The notes below the pieces were generated by a model, which was given only the letters and a program-made list of their open reading frames with translations, was not told the DNA's origin and searched no databases. Shown here one piece after another: positions 8,041-18,895 of a stretch of DNA of 64,000 nucleotides (the first letter of the stretch is position 1; every line of letters starts with the position of its first letter). Source of the DNA: Hankyongella ginsenosidimutans (GTDB taxonomy: Bacteria > Pseudomonadota > Alphaproteobacteria > Sphingomonadales > Sphingomonadaceae); NCBI RefSeq assembly GCF_005144965.1, contig NZ_CP039704.1, positions 1,550,001-1,614,000 on the forward strand. Direction: 5' to 3'. A program made the translations under genes and the position numbers.

Positions 8041-10464
8041 ATGGCCAGTAATCCCGCAACCCGGTTCCAGACCTATCTGCAGGCGCGTCGGCGTCGTCGC
8101 CGGCTGGAGGCCGGCCCCCTCATGCTGTTCAGCCCTTTGCTGCTGGCGGCCTGCGGTGGTGGCGAAGCTGGCCCCTCTGGCAACCCTGCAGCGCCTGCGA
8201 ACCCCAGTCCGCCAGCGCCGCCAGCCGCGCCGACTGCTGTCGCCGATACACTGGCCGTCACGCCGGGTGCGGGCACGCAGACGGGTAACGTGCTGACCAA
8301 CGACACCGGGGCGACGCTTGCCGTCAGCGCCGTGAGCATAGCCGGCGGCAGCGGCGGCGGGTCGCGACGCCACTTGCCCTGAACATCGGCACGCTGACCG
8401 TCAATGCGGATGGCGGCTACAGTTTCACGCCCAACAGCGCTGCCCTGCAAGCGCTTGGCGCCGGCCAGACCGCGACGGCGCAAGTCACTTACACGGCCCA
8501 GAACAGCGCCGGGTCAGCCTCGACCACGCTGACCCTGACGGCGACGGGCGTCAACGACGCACCGGTGGCCGGCGCTGATGCGGCGCTCACCGTCGCCCCG
8601 GCTCGGCCACGACCTTCACGCCGACGGCGCCGACCGATGTCGATACCGGCGATGGTGTGCAGGTGCGGGTCGTGGCCCTGCCGGCATCCGGCACGGTCCA
8701 GCTGGCGAACGGGACAGCCCTCAGCGTTGGTGAAGTCCTGACCATCGCGCAGTTGGCGAACCTGCGCTTCATCGCCCCGTCGGCCGCGCAGGCGCAAGCG
8801 GTTGAGCTAGTGCTCGATGCGGTCGACCAGGCCGGTGCGACCGACCGTCAGACGATCAGCTTCACGATCCAGACAGGCGGCGGCTCCGGCGGGTCCGGCG
8901 GCGTGTTCGTGCCCTCGCACGTCTCGCTGGCGTTGCTTGACGGCACGAACGGCGTTGCCCTGCTGGCGGACAACGGCGCGACCCTCTCCGATCTCGGCGC
9001 AGGGCTGAGTGGCGGTGGCGACTACAACGGCGACGGCATCGCCGATCTGGTGATCGGCGCGCCGGGTGCACGCAGCGCCTACATCCTGCTCGGGGCGCGG
9101 CGTTCAGCGCCGGCAGCTTCGACCTGACCGCCGGCAACAGCCGGGTCGTCACGGTCACTGGCGACTTCGAAAGCTTCGGCACCACGGTGGCGTTCGGCGG
9201 CAATCTCGGCGGCGACGCCCGGCTTGATGAGGTTGTGATCGGCGCGCCGCTTGCAGACGGCGAGCGCGGCATCGCCTATATCCTCTACGACGCACCGGGC
9301 TCGGGCGACGTTCTGACGCTCGAGCGCATCTCCTCGATCGCCGGCAACCAGGGGCCGATTAACTTCGACAGCGGCGACCGGATCGGCGAGGCGCTGATCT
9401 ACCTGGACGATTCCGATGGCGTTGGTGCGCTGGTGCTGGCCGCAACTGGGCGCGATACCCCGGCTTCGCTCAGCGGCGGGCAGCCGCCGGTCGAAGACCC
9501 GGCCTGACCTTCCTGCTGGACGGCTCGGCCATCACCCCGGACGCCCCGGCACGGATCGACGACCTGACCGCAATCGCGCGAATTCCCGGCAACGGCCAGT
9601 TCGGCGAGATCAGCTACCTTGATGCGGCCAGCGGCGACATCAACAACGACGGCGTGCCGGACCTCGTGCTGGGCAGCCCCTATTACAGCCCGGCGTCGTC
9701 GAACATCGCGCTGCCCGGCGACCTCGATGGCGGCGATTTCATCAACCAGGCCGGCGGCGTCTTCGTACGCTTCGGGCCAGCGTCAGCGCTCGATGGCGAG
9801 CGCATCGAACGGGCTGGCCGCCAGCGGCGGTGCGGACGGCTTCTCGATCACCATTGTCGAGGACCTCTCGCTGGCGGGTGCCAGCGTCTCGGTCGGCGAC
9901 CTGAACGGCGACGGCATCGACGACATCGCGCTCGGCATCCCGAACACCTATGCGTTCGGCGGTGTTGGCGCGGTCGCCGTCATCTTCGGCGCCGAGGATC
10001 TGGGCACCCGGAGTGGCGGTGCGATCACCATCGGCGCGGATGGCGTTCTGCGCGGTGTAGCGGCGGGCGCTCCCGTCATAGCGGGTGTGGTGTTCACGCC
10101 GGTTCCCGAGACGGCCGGCGACGAGGTCGACACGTCGTTCGGCCTGAGTGTCGATTTCATCGGCGACTTCAACGGCGATGGTATCGACGATCTGGCGATC
10201 GGCGCACCGCAACCGGGCGCCGGGGCGGCTTATGTCGTGTTCGGGCATGAGACCTTCGCCAGCACCGTCAGTGTCGAGAATGCCGATCCGACAGCGATCC
10301 TGCGCATCGACGGTGGCATCGCCGGGACCGGTGAGCGCGTGGAGGGCATCGGCGACGCCAACGACGACGGACTTGCCGATCTGGCGGTTTCCGCTGTCGG
10401 CGCTGGCGATGGAGCTGTCTATATCGTGTTCGGCCACGATCCGGCGCTGCCACCAATCGCCTGA
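8041..10464 (+). CDS. FG-GAP beta-propeller lipoprotein (multiply frame-broken)
   Basis: Predicted surface or periplasmic lipoprotein of about 800 residues. From ATG 8041 (GGAGCGCACG before it) an Arg-rich leader precedes a lipobox (LMLFSPLLLAAC-GGG), then a Pro/Ala-rich linker and two Ig-like/cadherin-like modules (VLTNDTGATLAVSAVSIAGG; LTVNADGGYSFTPNSAALQ; VELVLDAVDQAG). The C-terminal half holds at least six FG-GAP blades with calcium loops such as [60 protein letters not shown] and [13 protein letters not shown], as in integrin alpha propellers. Breaks near 8355, 8610, 9095, 9500 and 9780. The same module family recurs in the two large proteins at 56-63 kb. The ligand is unknown. Confidence 0.75.
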
Positions 10465-10500
10465 AAAACAGTCTGTTTCTAAAGACCCGACGCATTGATC

Positions 10501-10541
10501 GGCAATCCGTGAAAGTTAACGGGTTGCCGCCCGGCCTTTTC
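10501..10541 (+). terminator. Possible terminator
   Basis: GGCAATCCGT and ACGGGTTGCC pair over 10 bp with one wobble around a short loop; a short T-run (CCTTTTCG) follows 10 bases later. It sits 37 bases after the FG-GAP lipoprotein gene. The displaced T-run makes it a weak call. Confidence 0.4.
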
Positions 10542-10561
10542 GTGCCTATTTCGTTCTCATT

Positions 10562-10613
10562 CTGTCGGTGAAGCCGCTGTGCTTCAGCCGCGACCGATCA
10601 GGCTCTCGAAAGG
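10562..10613. repeat. Dispersed repeat family B, degenerate copy
   Basis: CGGTGAAGCCGCTGTGCTTC with CGACCGATCAGGCTCTCG follows the outline of repeat B (CGGTTGAAGCACATATGCTT with ACCGCTCAGGCTCTCG) and keeps the GAAGC/GCTTC hairpin. It ends at the egtB ribosome site. Confidence 0.45.
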
Positions 10614-10619
10614 GGCAGC

Positions 10620-11811
10620 ATGGACCTGGCGGAAGATTATGCGCGCATCCGCGCTGCGACCCTGTCCTGACCGAGGGGCTGTCCGAGGCTGACCAGACGG
10701 TTCAGTCCATGGAGGACGCCAGCCCGACCAAATGGCACCTGGCGCATACGACCTGGTTTTTGAGCGCTTCGTGCTCGCGGCGCACGATCCGGCCTACACG
10801 GCGTTCGATCCAGCGTACGACTTTCTGTTCAACTCCTACTATGTCGCCGCCGGGCCGCGCCATGCCCGCCCGCGCCGCGGCCTGCTCACGCGGCCGGCAT
10901 TGGCCGACATTCACCGCTACCGCGCCCATATCGATGCGGCGATGGCGCGCCTGCTGGCGCGCGGTGGCCGGGATGTCGTGGGCCTGACGATCCTGGGGCT
11001 GAACCACGAGCAGCAGCACCAGGAGCTTATCCTCACCGATATCCTGCATCTGTTCGCGCAGAGCCCGCTGCGCCCCGCCTACACGGCGGAGCCGCGCGAC
11101 CGTGCCATCGCGGCCGCGCCGGACGACTGGCTGGAGTTTCCCGGCGGCCTCGCGGCCATCGGCTATGGGCGGAACGGCTTCTGCTACGACAACGAGCTGC
11201 CGGTGCACGATGTGCTGCTGCGCCCTTACCGGCTGGCGCGTGCGCTGGTCACCAATGCGGACTGGCTGCGCTTCATGGCGGACGATGGCTATCGGCGGCC
11301 CGAACTCTGGCTCTCGGACGGCTGGGCAACTGTCGAGCGCGAAGGCTGGTCCGCCCCTGGTTACTGGGAACTGGCGGCTGATGGCGCCTGGCATCAGATG
11401 ACGCTCTATGGCCTGCAGCCGGTAGTCCCTGAACGGCCGGTCAGCCACATCAGCTTTACGAGGCGGACGCCTATGCGCGCTGGGCCGGGCATCGCCTGCC
11501 GCTGGAAAGCGAGTGGGAACAGGCGGCTGTTCCCTTGAACGGGGCCGAAGCGCCGGGGCTGACCCCGTTCATCACGGCGGCGTTGGCGCGGTCTGGCAGT
11601 GGACCGCGAGTGCGTACACGGCCTACCCCGGCTATCGGCCGGCGGCCGGTGCCATCGGCGAATACAACGGCAAGTTCATGGCGAACCAGATGGTGCTGCG
11701 CGGCGGCTCCTGCCTGACGCCGGAGGGCACAGCCGCCCGAGCTACCGGAATTTCTTCTATCCCTTTCAGCGCTGGCAGATGACCGGCCTGCGATTGGCGG
11801 ACGACGTATGA
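10620..11811 (+). CDS. egtB: Ergothioneine sulfoxide synthase EgtB (frame-broken)
   Basis: Non-haem iron enzyme that joins a sulfur donor (cysteine or gamma-glutamylcysteine) to hercynine with O2. About 397 residues. Start ATG 10620 after GAAAGGGGCAGC. The N-terminal DinB-like half has the iron ligands: His in [10 protein letters not shown] and two His in [16 protein letters not shown]. The C-terminal half is a formylglycine-generating-enzyme-like (FGE-sulfatase) domain with [45 protein letters not shown] and the end [24 protein letters not shown]. Breaks near 10665 (CC for CCC), 11460, 11600 and 11735. The stop overlaps the egtD start (ATGA), so the two are translationally coupled. Confidence 0.92.
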
Positions 11812-12778
11812 GCCTTCCCACGACCCTGCGAAAAGCCTCGCCAGGCAACCCGATGCTCGCCGACGCGCTGGAGGGGCTTTCCCGGCCCCGGAAAACCTTG
11901 CCGTCCAAATATTTCTACGATGCGCATGGCTCCGCGCTGTTCGTGCGGATCACCGAATTGCCGGAATATTATCCGACCCGGACCGAGCTTGCCATTCTGA
12001 CGCAGGCCGCGCCGCGCCTGGCGCTACTGGCAAAAGATGTCGGCACGGTCGTCGAGTATGGCAGCGGCGACGGGCGCAAGTCGCAGGCGCTGCTGCAGGC
12101 TTTGCCGTGCTGCAAGGCTTATGTGCCGGTGGAGATCTCCGGCGATGCCCTCGTCGGCCAGGTTGCGCGCCTGCGCGCGGCGCTGCCTGCGCTGACCGTC
12201 ATGCCCTTAGAGGCGGATTTCACCCATCCCTTCAAGCTGCCGGCAGGCTTGCCATCCGGGCCGCGCATGGGTTTCTTTCCCGGCTCGACCATCGGCAATC
12301 TCGTTCCCGCCGATGCCGTCGATCTGCTGCGCGGTGCCCAGGAAACGCTGGGCGATGATGCGCTGTTCGTGCTCGGGGTCGATCTGAAGAAGCCGCTCGA
12401 ACGGCTCATCCCGGCGTACGATGATCCCGCCGGCGTCACAGCCGCTTTCAACCTCAACCTGCTGGCGCGCCTGAACCGCGAGCTGGGGCGGACTTCATGC
12501 TCGATCGCTTCCAGCACAGCGTGCGCTACGACGCGGGGCGCGGGCGGATCGAGATGCATCTGGAGAGCCTGTGCGACCAGGAGGTGGCGCTCGGCGGTCA
12601 GCGCTTCACGTTCCGCCGCGGCGAGACGATCCACACCGAGAACAGCCACAAGTTCACATTGGAGGAAGCAAGCCTGCTGGCGCGCGCCGGCGGCTGGGAG
12701 CCTGTTGAGACCTTCTGCGACGCCGAGAACCTGTTCGCTGTCCTGCTGCTGGCGGCCACACGCCGGGACCAGCCGTAA
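11808..12778 (+). CDS. egtD: L-histidine N-alpha-methyltransferase EgtD (one frame break)
   Basis: SAM-dependent trimethylation of histidine to hercynine, the first step of ergothioneine synthesis; it supplies the EgtB substrate. About 324 residues. Motifs are LPSKYFYDAHGSALFVRITE and LPEYYPTRTE near the N-terminus, the SAM-binding VVEYGSGDGRKSQALL, the FFPGSTIGNL motif, and LGVDLKKP. C-terminal signatures are MHLESLCDQEVAL and GETIHTENSHKF. The frame breaks near 12493 (GGGGCGGACTTC). ATGA overlap with egtB. No egtA, egtC or egtE is present, so the remaining steps must be encoded elsewhere or use cysteine directly. Confidence 0.93.
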
Positions 12779-12797
12779 AACCGGACAGGTTGAGGTA

Positions 12798-12901
12798 TAG
12801 AGCGATTTCCAGTCAGATGGTATCATCTGACGATTAAGAAATCGCGGCAAAACAAAATCATAGAGCGTCCGATCTGATTCCATCAGATCGAAAACCGCTC
12901 T
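12798..12901. repeat. Dispersed repeat family A, copy 2
   Basis: Same element as 3948-4051 (TAGAGCGATTTCCAGTCAGA to GAAAACCGCTCTA). It is followed directly by GCAGGCTGCTGAAAAG, which reappears inverted at 29891-29911 beside the PIN gene insertion. Confidence 0.85.
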
Positions 12902-12945
12902 AGCAGGCTGCTGAAAAGTGATTTCCAGCACTCCAAACGCACAGC

Positions 12946-13055
12946 CGTCACCCCGGCGAAGGCCGGGGTCCATGGCTAACGCCTTATATTCGTTGTATAT
13001 ATATGCTCCCATGGATTCCGGCCGGAGTTTATCCTCGTTAGGGGCCGGAATGACG
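12946..13055. repeat. Composite palindromic intergenic repeat
   Basis: Ends are CGTCACCCCGG and CCGGAATGACG. An outer GC hairpin (CCCCGGCGAAGGCCGGGG) and an inner GGATTCCGGCC/GGCCGGAAT pair flank an AT-rich core (TATATATAT). This resembles the widespread CGTCAcCCCGGCgaaGCCGGGGTCC elements of alphaproteobacteria. The remaining 100 bases up to 13156 hold no gene. Confidence 0.6.
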
Positions 13056-13156
13056 AAATGGAGCTATATAATTCCACTTTTCACCAGCCTGCTAGGCCAT
13101 CATCTCCCCTCCCCAGAGGGAGGGGCGACGCGACTCAACCTGATGTCATCAGCCCG

Positions 13157-15471
13157 CTAAAACGGCGTCGACCATGCGATGACGCCGCCGGTGTCGCTGT
13201 CTTCGCCGGCGGTGTGCCCGGGGTTGGAGCGACGGAACAGGCTGGCCTCCAGCGTGCCGAAATCGAACAGCCTGCGGCGGTACGCCGCCTCGATGGCGAT
13301 CTCGCGCCCGGTCGGCGCCAGGCTGGCGCGTCGATCTTCGAAGCGCGCGATGCCGTCGATGGCGTCGTAGCCGACCGGGACGTTGAGGTTCAGACCCCGG
13401 TCTCGACCCGCAGCGGCTGGGAAACCCGAATACCCAGCCGATCGCCGCGGCTCAGCACGTCGGCGCCGATAATGCCGGCGCTGAAGCGGCTGGTGGTCAA
13501 CCGGTCGACGCTGCTGACCAGCGACATGTCTGACCCGGCGCCGGGTTTGACCATCCCGACTTCGCCGGCAAGCGCCAATCGCCACGTGCCGACCAGTCCA
13601 AGCGTGGCGTCAAGACCGAGCGTACCATTGTAGGATTTGCGCGGCAGTGCCAGGCTGCTGGCGGCCGTGGTGCCGAGCAGGCTGCGCTCCTCCTTGCCGA
13701 AGCCAAGCGAGAGGCCGAGTTCGGCGCGCTCGTGGGCCTGCGAGAGCCGGACCGTCACGCGCCCGGCCTTGGCGGTGCCTGGCGCAACGCCCACTGGCTG
13801 TCGCGTTGCAGGTTGCGGTTCTGACCCGTGCTGGCGGTCAGGCCGATCCGCAAACCTTCGGCCCTGCGGCCGATCTTGCCGGTCGCCGCGAAGCTCAAGG
13901 TGCCGTTGGCCATTCGGCGTGAAGGGATCGTACTGCTGGTCGGCGACATAGTTGAGCTGCGGCGCCGGCGGCGCGAGCCCTGCGAGCAGGCCCTGCGGCG
14001 CGACGCCGAGTCCGGCCGCAACCTCGGCGCGCTGCCCGAGACGAAAGGTCGCCTGCCCACCCAGCGGCGTGCGGATGCTGGATGTCTCAGCCAGGCTGAG
14101 CGCGCGCCAGGCTGTCGCCTCGCGCCGGTCGAGAAGGTCAGGCGCAATGCCGTTCTGGAGGAAAGCCACTGCTCTTCGATATGGGCGCGCCGCTGCAGCT
14201 GGCGCGCCAGGTCCAGCTTGCTGGTGACCGCCCGGACGTTGGGCCCGAGGTTGACGGAAAATGCGCGGTTGAAGCGGTCGAGGACGACCACGTCACGCAG
14301 CGCCGAGCCAAGCTGCGCCCCATTGCCGAGTGCGCCGCCCAGGGCGATGTCCGCCTGGCTGAGGGAGACGAGGGTATCCGTTCCGGCCAGACGGGTCGAC
14401 CCCTGGGGCTGGAAGGCGCGCGCGATGTTAAGACCGCCACGGCCGAACACCGGGTCCTGACCAGGGCTGCCGAGGTCGGTCGCCGAGCTCAGCAGCAGAT
14501 CGACGAGCTGGCGTGAGGTCAGGGTCGGAAAGGCATCCGCCAGCAGCGCCAGCGCACCGGCGACATGCGGCGCGGCGAAGGACGTGCCGCTGACGATGAA
14601 CTGTTGCGCGCCGATGCCGGTGGCCCGCACGTCCTCTCCCGGCGCCGTGAGATAGACGGAGGCATAGTCGCCGGCGGCGTTGGAGAAGTCGGCGAAGGCG
14701 CCGTCCGTACGCTGGCGCCGACGATGACGACCAGCCCGGTCCCCGCTGCGGCGTTGGCGAGGCTGACCGGCAGGCTGTCAGGGTTGCCGCTCGAATCGTT
14801 GCCGGCAGACACGACGACGATCACGCCGGCCGTGGTCGCCCGGCGCACGGCGGCGGTCAGGCGGGCGTTGGCCGGCGAACCGCCCAGCGACAGGTTGACG
14901 ACGCGGGCGCCAGCCGAGGTCGCAAGGTCGATGCCGTCAGCGATGTCGTCGTCCAGATAGGTGCAGCCGTCGTCGGTGCAGGGCTGGTTGTTGTCGGCGC
15001 GCGCGATGAGCAGGTCGGCGTCGAATGCGACGCCATGGGTGGCAATGTCGTTGCGGGCGCGGCGGCGATTGCGGCGACCAGCGTGCCATGCCCGTCCGGG
15101 TCCTGCAGGGTGCGGTTGCCGAACACATCCCGGCTGGCGGCTGCAATGCGCCCGGTGAACTCGCTGTTGTTGAGGTCGATGCCGGAGTCGACGATGCCAA
15201 TAGTTACGTTGTCTCCGGTGGCGCCGGCTTCATAAGCGGGGATCGGCTGCACCACGGCAAGGCTGCTCGATCGTTGGTACTCCGCTGTATCGAAGGCGCT
15301 GGCGGGCGGCGGCGGTGCGGGCGGCGGGGTTGCAGGTGCCGAAGGCGTGACGGCAGGCGCGGTCGGCGACCCGCCGGACGATCCGCCGCATGCCGACAGG
15401 CCCGCGCTCGCTGCGACGGCCAGAAGAAGCTTTGCCATCCGGGCGTTCAACACAACGCTCGTCCCCTGCAT
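13157..15471 (-). CDS. S8 subtilisin-like protease with C-terminal barrel-like region
   Basis: About 770 residues when read through. The start region encodes a lipoprotein signal (MAKLLLAVAASAGLSAC) followed by a Pro/Ala/Ser linker; ATG 15471 is an alternative 11 codons upstream. The catalytic triad is visible: Asp in TIGIVDSGIDLNNSEF, His in DPDGHGTLVAAIAA, Ser in VSGTSFAAPHVAGALALL, with the oxyanion Asn in VVVSAGNDSSGN. The last 350 residues are beta-rich with alternating patterns (GRVTVRLSQAHERAELGLSL; TWRLALAGEVGMVKPG; GDRLGIRVSQPLRVE) and end in AWSTPF, an aromatic C-terminus typical of outer-membrane barrels, suggesting an autotransporter-like protease. Breaks near 15055, 14715, 14130, 13915, 13775 and 13400. 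Confidence 0.8.
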
Positions 15472-15604
15472 GGCCATCCATACACTTGAGCGGTACCCCC
15501 GTAAGCCACTCCTTTTCCGACAGGCTACCCAGATTCGCTTTGAAATGGAATGCTCATGCGGCGACGCGAAGCGACAAAAATTACAGCCTCTTCGATTCAA
15601 ATGC

Positions 15605-17303
15605 TTATGCGCCTTTTCCACCCCAACGTAGTGAGGAGGCCTGCACCGCGCCGGCACTGCTGGGCGACCAGCCCTCGACTTCGGCGCGCAGCAGGCTCCA
15701 GCGGGCGGGAACGAACAGCGGCAGGAACGGCATGTCCTTCAGCATCGCCGCCTCGGCCTTCTGCAGCTCGGCGGTGCGCTGCACGATGTTCGGCAGTGAT
15801 TGCGCCAGCGTTATCATGGCGTCCGCGCCAAGGTTGCAGTAGCGGCCGAAATTCTGCGCTTGCCCGCACGCGAACACGCGCAGGAACGGCAGCGGCGAGT
15901 CGACGCTTTCCACCCGCACGTCGAACGCCATGTCGAAATCTCCGGCCTTGAGCGTGGCGGCCTGGCTTTCCGGGCTGCGGGCGAGCGCGCGGACAGCAAC
16001 GCCCAGCGGTGCCCAGGCTTCCGCGACCGCCTGGATGACGGAACGCGCTTCGACACCGTCGACGAAGCTGATCTCGATGCGCAGCGCATTGGCTTCGGCG
16101 TCATCCGGTGACATGGCGGCGGTCGCCGCCTCGCCATAGCCGGCCTCGATCAGCAGCCGGCGCGCTTCCGTCTGACGCTGGGCCAGGCTCCAGGCGGCCC
16201 AGTCCGGCGCGGTCGGGCTGGCGTAACCGGTGACCGTCGGCGGCACCAGGGACACAAGCGGCAGCATCTCGCGCATGTTGAACAAGCGGCCGACAAGTGC
16301 GGGCCTGTCGATCGCCATCGCCAGCGCGCGCCGCACCCGGGCGTCGGCGAGCAACGGCCGCTGCAGGTTGACCGTCAGGCCGACCGCGCCGAGAGCAGGG
16401 GTCGCGCGGAAGCTCTGCACGCCGCCGATCGCGCGCGCATCGGCGACGCCCTCCAGCGCGCCGCCGAGCACGGCGTCGACGGTATTGCTGCGAAAAGCCT
16501 GGATGGCCCTCCGTGCTTTGGAAGGGCAGGATGCGCAGGTTCCAGGGCTGGTCCGGGCGCGGCTGACCATGGTTGGCGAGGTCGTAGTGGATTTGCTTGG
16601 GATGGTCCGACTTCGGGGTCTTCTCCGCCGTCAGCCGGTACGATCCCAGCGCGAGGCGGCCGTTTTCTCGTCCCTTCACGCGCATCGGCCGGGTGATCGC
16701 GAGATTTGGTTCGGCAAGCAGCGCCAGCAGCGCCGGCGCAGGGCGACTGAGACGGATTTCGATCACATCCGGGGTCAGCACATGGACCCCGAGCGCGCTG
16801 AGCGGTTTGCGGCGCTCGCGCACTGGCACGGCGCCCTCGATGGCGTCCAGCTCCCCGAGCGCCGGCAGGTCCGGCCGGTCGCGAATGGAACGCCGCAGGC
16901 TCGCCGCTGCGTCGATGCCGGTGACATCCTTGCCGTCCGGCCATTTCGCGGGTTTCAGTCGGAACAGGTAGCTGAGGCCGTCGTCGCTCACGCGCCAGCT
17001 TTCCGCGACGCCCGGCGTCAACTGGCCGCCGCTCCCGATGCGCAGCAGCCCGAGGTGCAATTCGCCGGCAATCAGGCGCTCAGCCGGGCTTTGAGCCTGC
17101 AAGGGGTCGTCCGAGCGGACCTCGCCAAGGATGGCGATACGCAGGGCGGGCGCATCGGCCGGATCCGTGCCGCCGTTGCAGCCGCCGAGCGCGGCCAGCG
17201 TCGAGGCAAGCGCCATCGTCACCAGGCGCTGGCACCAGAGGCCGATACGGGGAAGGATTGAGGAATGCGACAAGCCCCTGATCAGTGAAATGAGCCGCCT
17301 CAC
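15605..17303 (-). CDS. ABC transporter peptide-binding lipoprotein (SBP family 5)
   Basis: Periplasmic solute-binding protein of the DppA/OppA type, about 565 residues. A lipobox is visible (LASTLAALGGC-NGG). Family features include LHLGLLRIGSGGQLTPGVAE, SWRVSDDGLSYLFRL, KWPDGKDVT and, in the second half, DARVRRALAMAIDRPALV, the most diagnostic SBP_bac_5 motif, plus PFLPLFVPARWSLLR near the end. The frame breaks near 16515. The reading opens at GTG 17303; ATG 17216 would start directly before the lipobox and is also possible. No permease or ATPase genes lie beside it, so its partners are elsewhere. Confidence 0.85.
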
Positions 17304-17419
17304 TTTAGAGGAACAGGTTCCAGTCCGTCCACACTTGGGGCTTATCAGTCATTGCTGCCTCGCTGGTTGTCGAGCATCGGCTTGGCCGGTAAGGATTGCC
17401 GGAATAACAGGAGTATCCA

Positions 17420-18410
17420 ATGCCCCAAAGCCTGCCCCGCCGGATTGACGAACTCGTCGGCAATACGCCGCTGGTCCGATTGAATCGGGTCTCGGACGCC
17501 ACCGGCTGCGAGATTTACGGCAAATGCGAATTCCTGAATCCTGGCGGCTCGGTGAAGGATCGGGCGGCGCTGTTCATCATCCGCGACGCCGAGGCGCGGG
17601 GACTGCTGAAGCCTGGCGGCACCATCGTGGAGGGCACGGCCGGCAACACGGGGATTGGTCTGGCCGTCCTTGGCAATGCGCTTGGTTACAAGACCGTGAT
17701 CGTCATGCCGAACACCCAGTCCGAGGAGAAAATCGCCACCCTGCGCGCGCTCGGTGCGGAACTGGTGCTGGTGCCGCCTGCACCTTACGCCAACCCGGAC
17801 ATTATGTGCACACCTCGCGCCGGCTGGCCGAGGAGACGCCGAATGCGGTCTGGGCGAACCAGTTCGACAATACCGCCAACCGCCTGGCCCACATCAAGAC
17901 CACGGCCGTCGAGATCTGGGCGCAGGCCGATGGCAGGGTGGACGGCTTCACCTGCGCAGTCGGCTCAGGTGGAACGCTGGGCGGCGTCGCCTTGGGGCTG
18001 AAGGCGCAGAACGCAGATGTGCAGATCGCCCTCACCGACCCGATGGGGCCGGGCTTTATAATTACTACGCCTGCGGGGAACTGCGGGCGGAAGGCTCTTC
18101 GGTTTCCGAAGGGATCGGCCAGAATCGCATCACCGCCAATCTTGAAGGCGTGCCGATCGACCGCTGGTACCGGGCGACGGACGAGGAGGGCCTGGCCCAC
18201 GTCTACAGCCTGATGCAGCATGAGGGGCTGTGCCTCGGGCTGTCGTCCGGCATCAATGTCGCTGGCGCTGAAAAACTGGCGCGCGATCTCGGCCCTGGAC
18301 ATCGGATCGTCACCATCCTGTGCGACTCGGGCCGGCAGTATCTTTCGAAGATTTTCAACCCCGACTGGCTTCGCGCCCGCAACCTGCCGACGCCGCCCTG
18401 GATGGCCTGA
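17420..18410 (+). CDS. Cysteine synthase family PLP enzyme (frame broken twice)
   Basis: O-acetylserine sulfhydrylase-like enzyme of about 330 residues making cysteine from O-acetylserine and sulfide. The PLP lysine is in [11 protein letters not shown]; the substrate loop is [12 protein letters not shown]; the phosphate-binding glycine loop is [22 protein letters not shown] and [16 protein letters not shown] close the protein. TAGNTG in place of TSGNTG and the long C-terminus ending LPTPPWMA mark a subgroup close to cysteine synthase A. Breaks near 17797 (CC read as C) and 18050. ATG 17420 behind AACAGGAGTATCCA. The DUF1491 gene follows on the same strand. Confidence 0.88.
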
Positions 18411-18450
18411 CGGGCGCAGGGCGGCGCTAACGACTGGTTTGGGAGGCGCA

Positions 18451-18820
18451 ATGGTCCCCGGCTTAACAGCAAAACATGGGTGCAGGCTGTGTTGCGACGC
18501 AGCATGGGCCTCGGTGTGATGGCCACAGTTTTACACCACGGTGACGATTCGGCGGGGTCTGTTCTGGTTTTGGCCATGGATTCCGGGCGCCGGGCAAAAT
18601 ATTTTCGGCCACGACGCTGCCCGACGGCGCGCGCGCCTGGCTGGCGATTTCGGGAGAAAACCTGGTGTCTGAGGCGGATGCCATGACCCAGATCAACCGG
18701 CACCTCGATCGGGACCCCGACCTTTGGGTGCTTGAAATCGAGACCCAAAATGTGCAATCAATCCTGCCCGAGCCAATGGTGCCGCTGCGAAGAGATAATC
18801 CGCAGTTAAGAGGCGACTGA
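18451..18820 (+). CDS. DUF1491 family protein (frame broken twice)
   Basis: Small alphaproteobacterial protein of unknown function, about 123 residues. It is easily missed because two single-base losses scatter it over three frames. ATG 18451 behind GGGAGGCGCA gives MVPGLTAKTWVQAVLRRSMG (one base missing in AGCAAAACATGG). It continues MATVLHHGDDSAGSVLVLAM, then after a break near 18600 SATTLPDGARAWLAISG, VSEADAMTQINRHLDRDPDL and WVLEIETQN. The pattern of an N-terminal aleRR helix, a GDxxAGxVLV strand, and INRxLxxDPDLWVxEIE matches DUF1491 proteins as I remember them. Confidence 0.7.
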
Positions 18821-18895
18821 ATATACCAAGGCTCGCGGCGCGTAGCGGGGACCAATCCGTGCGCGTCATTTGGATCAACAGCTAGGGTAACATGG

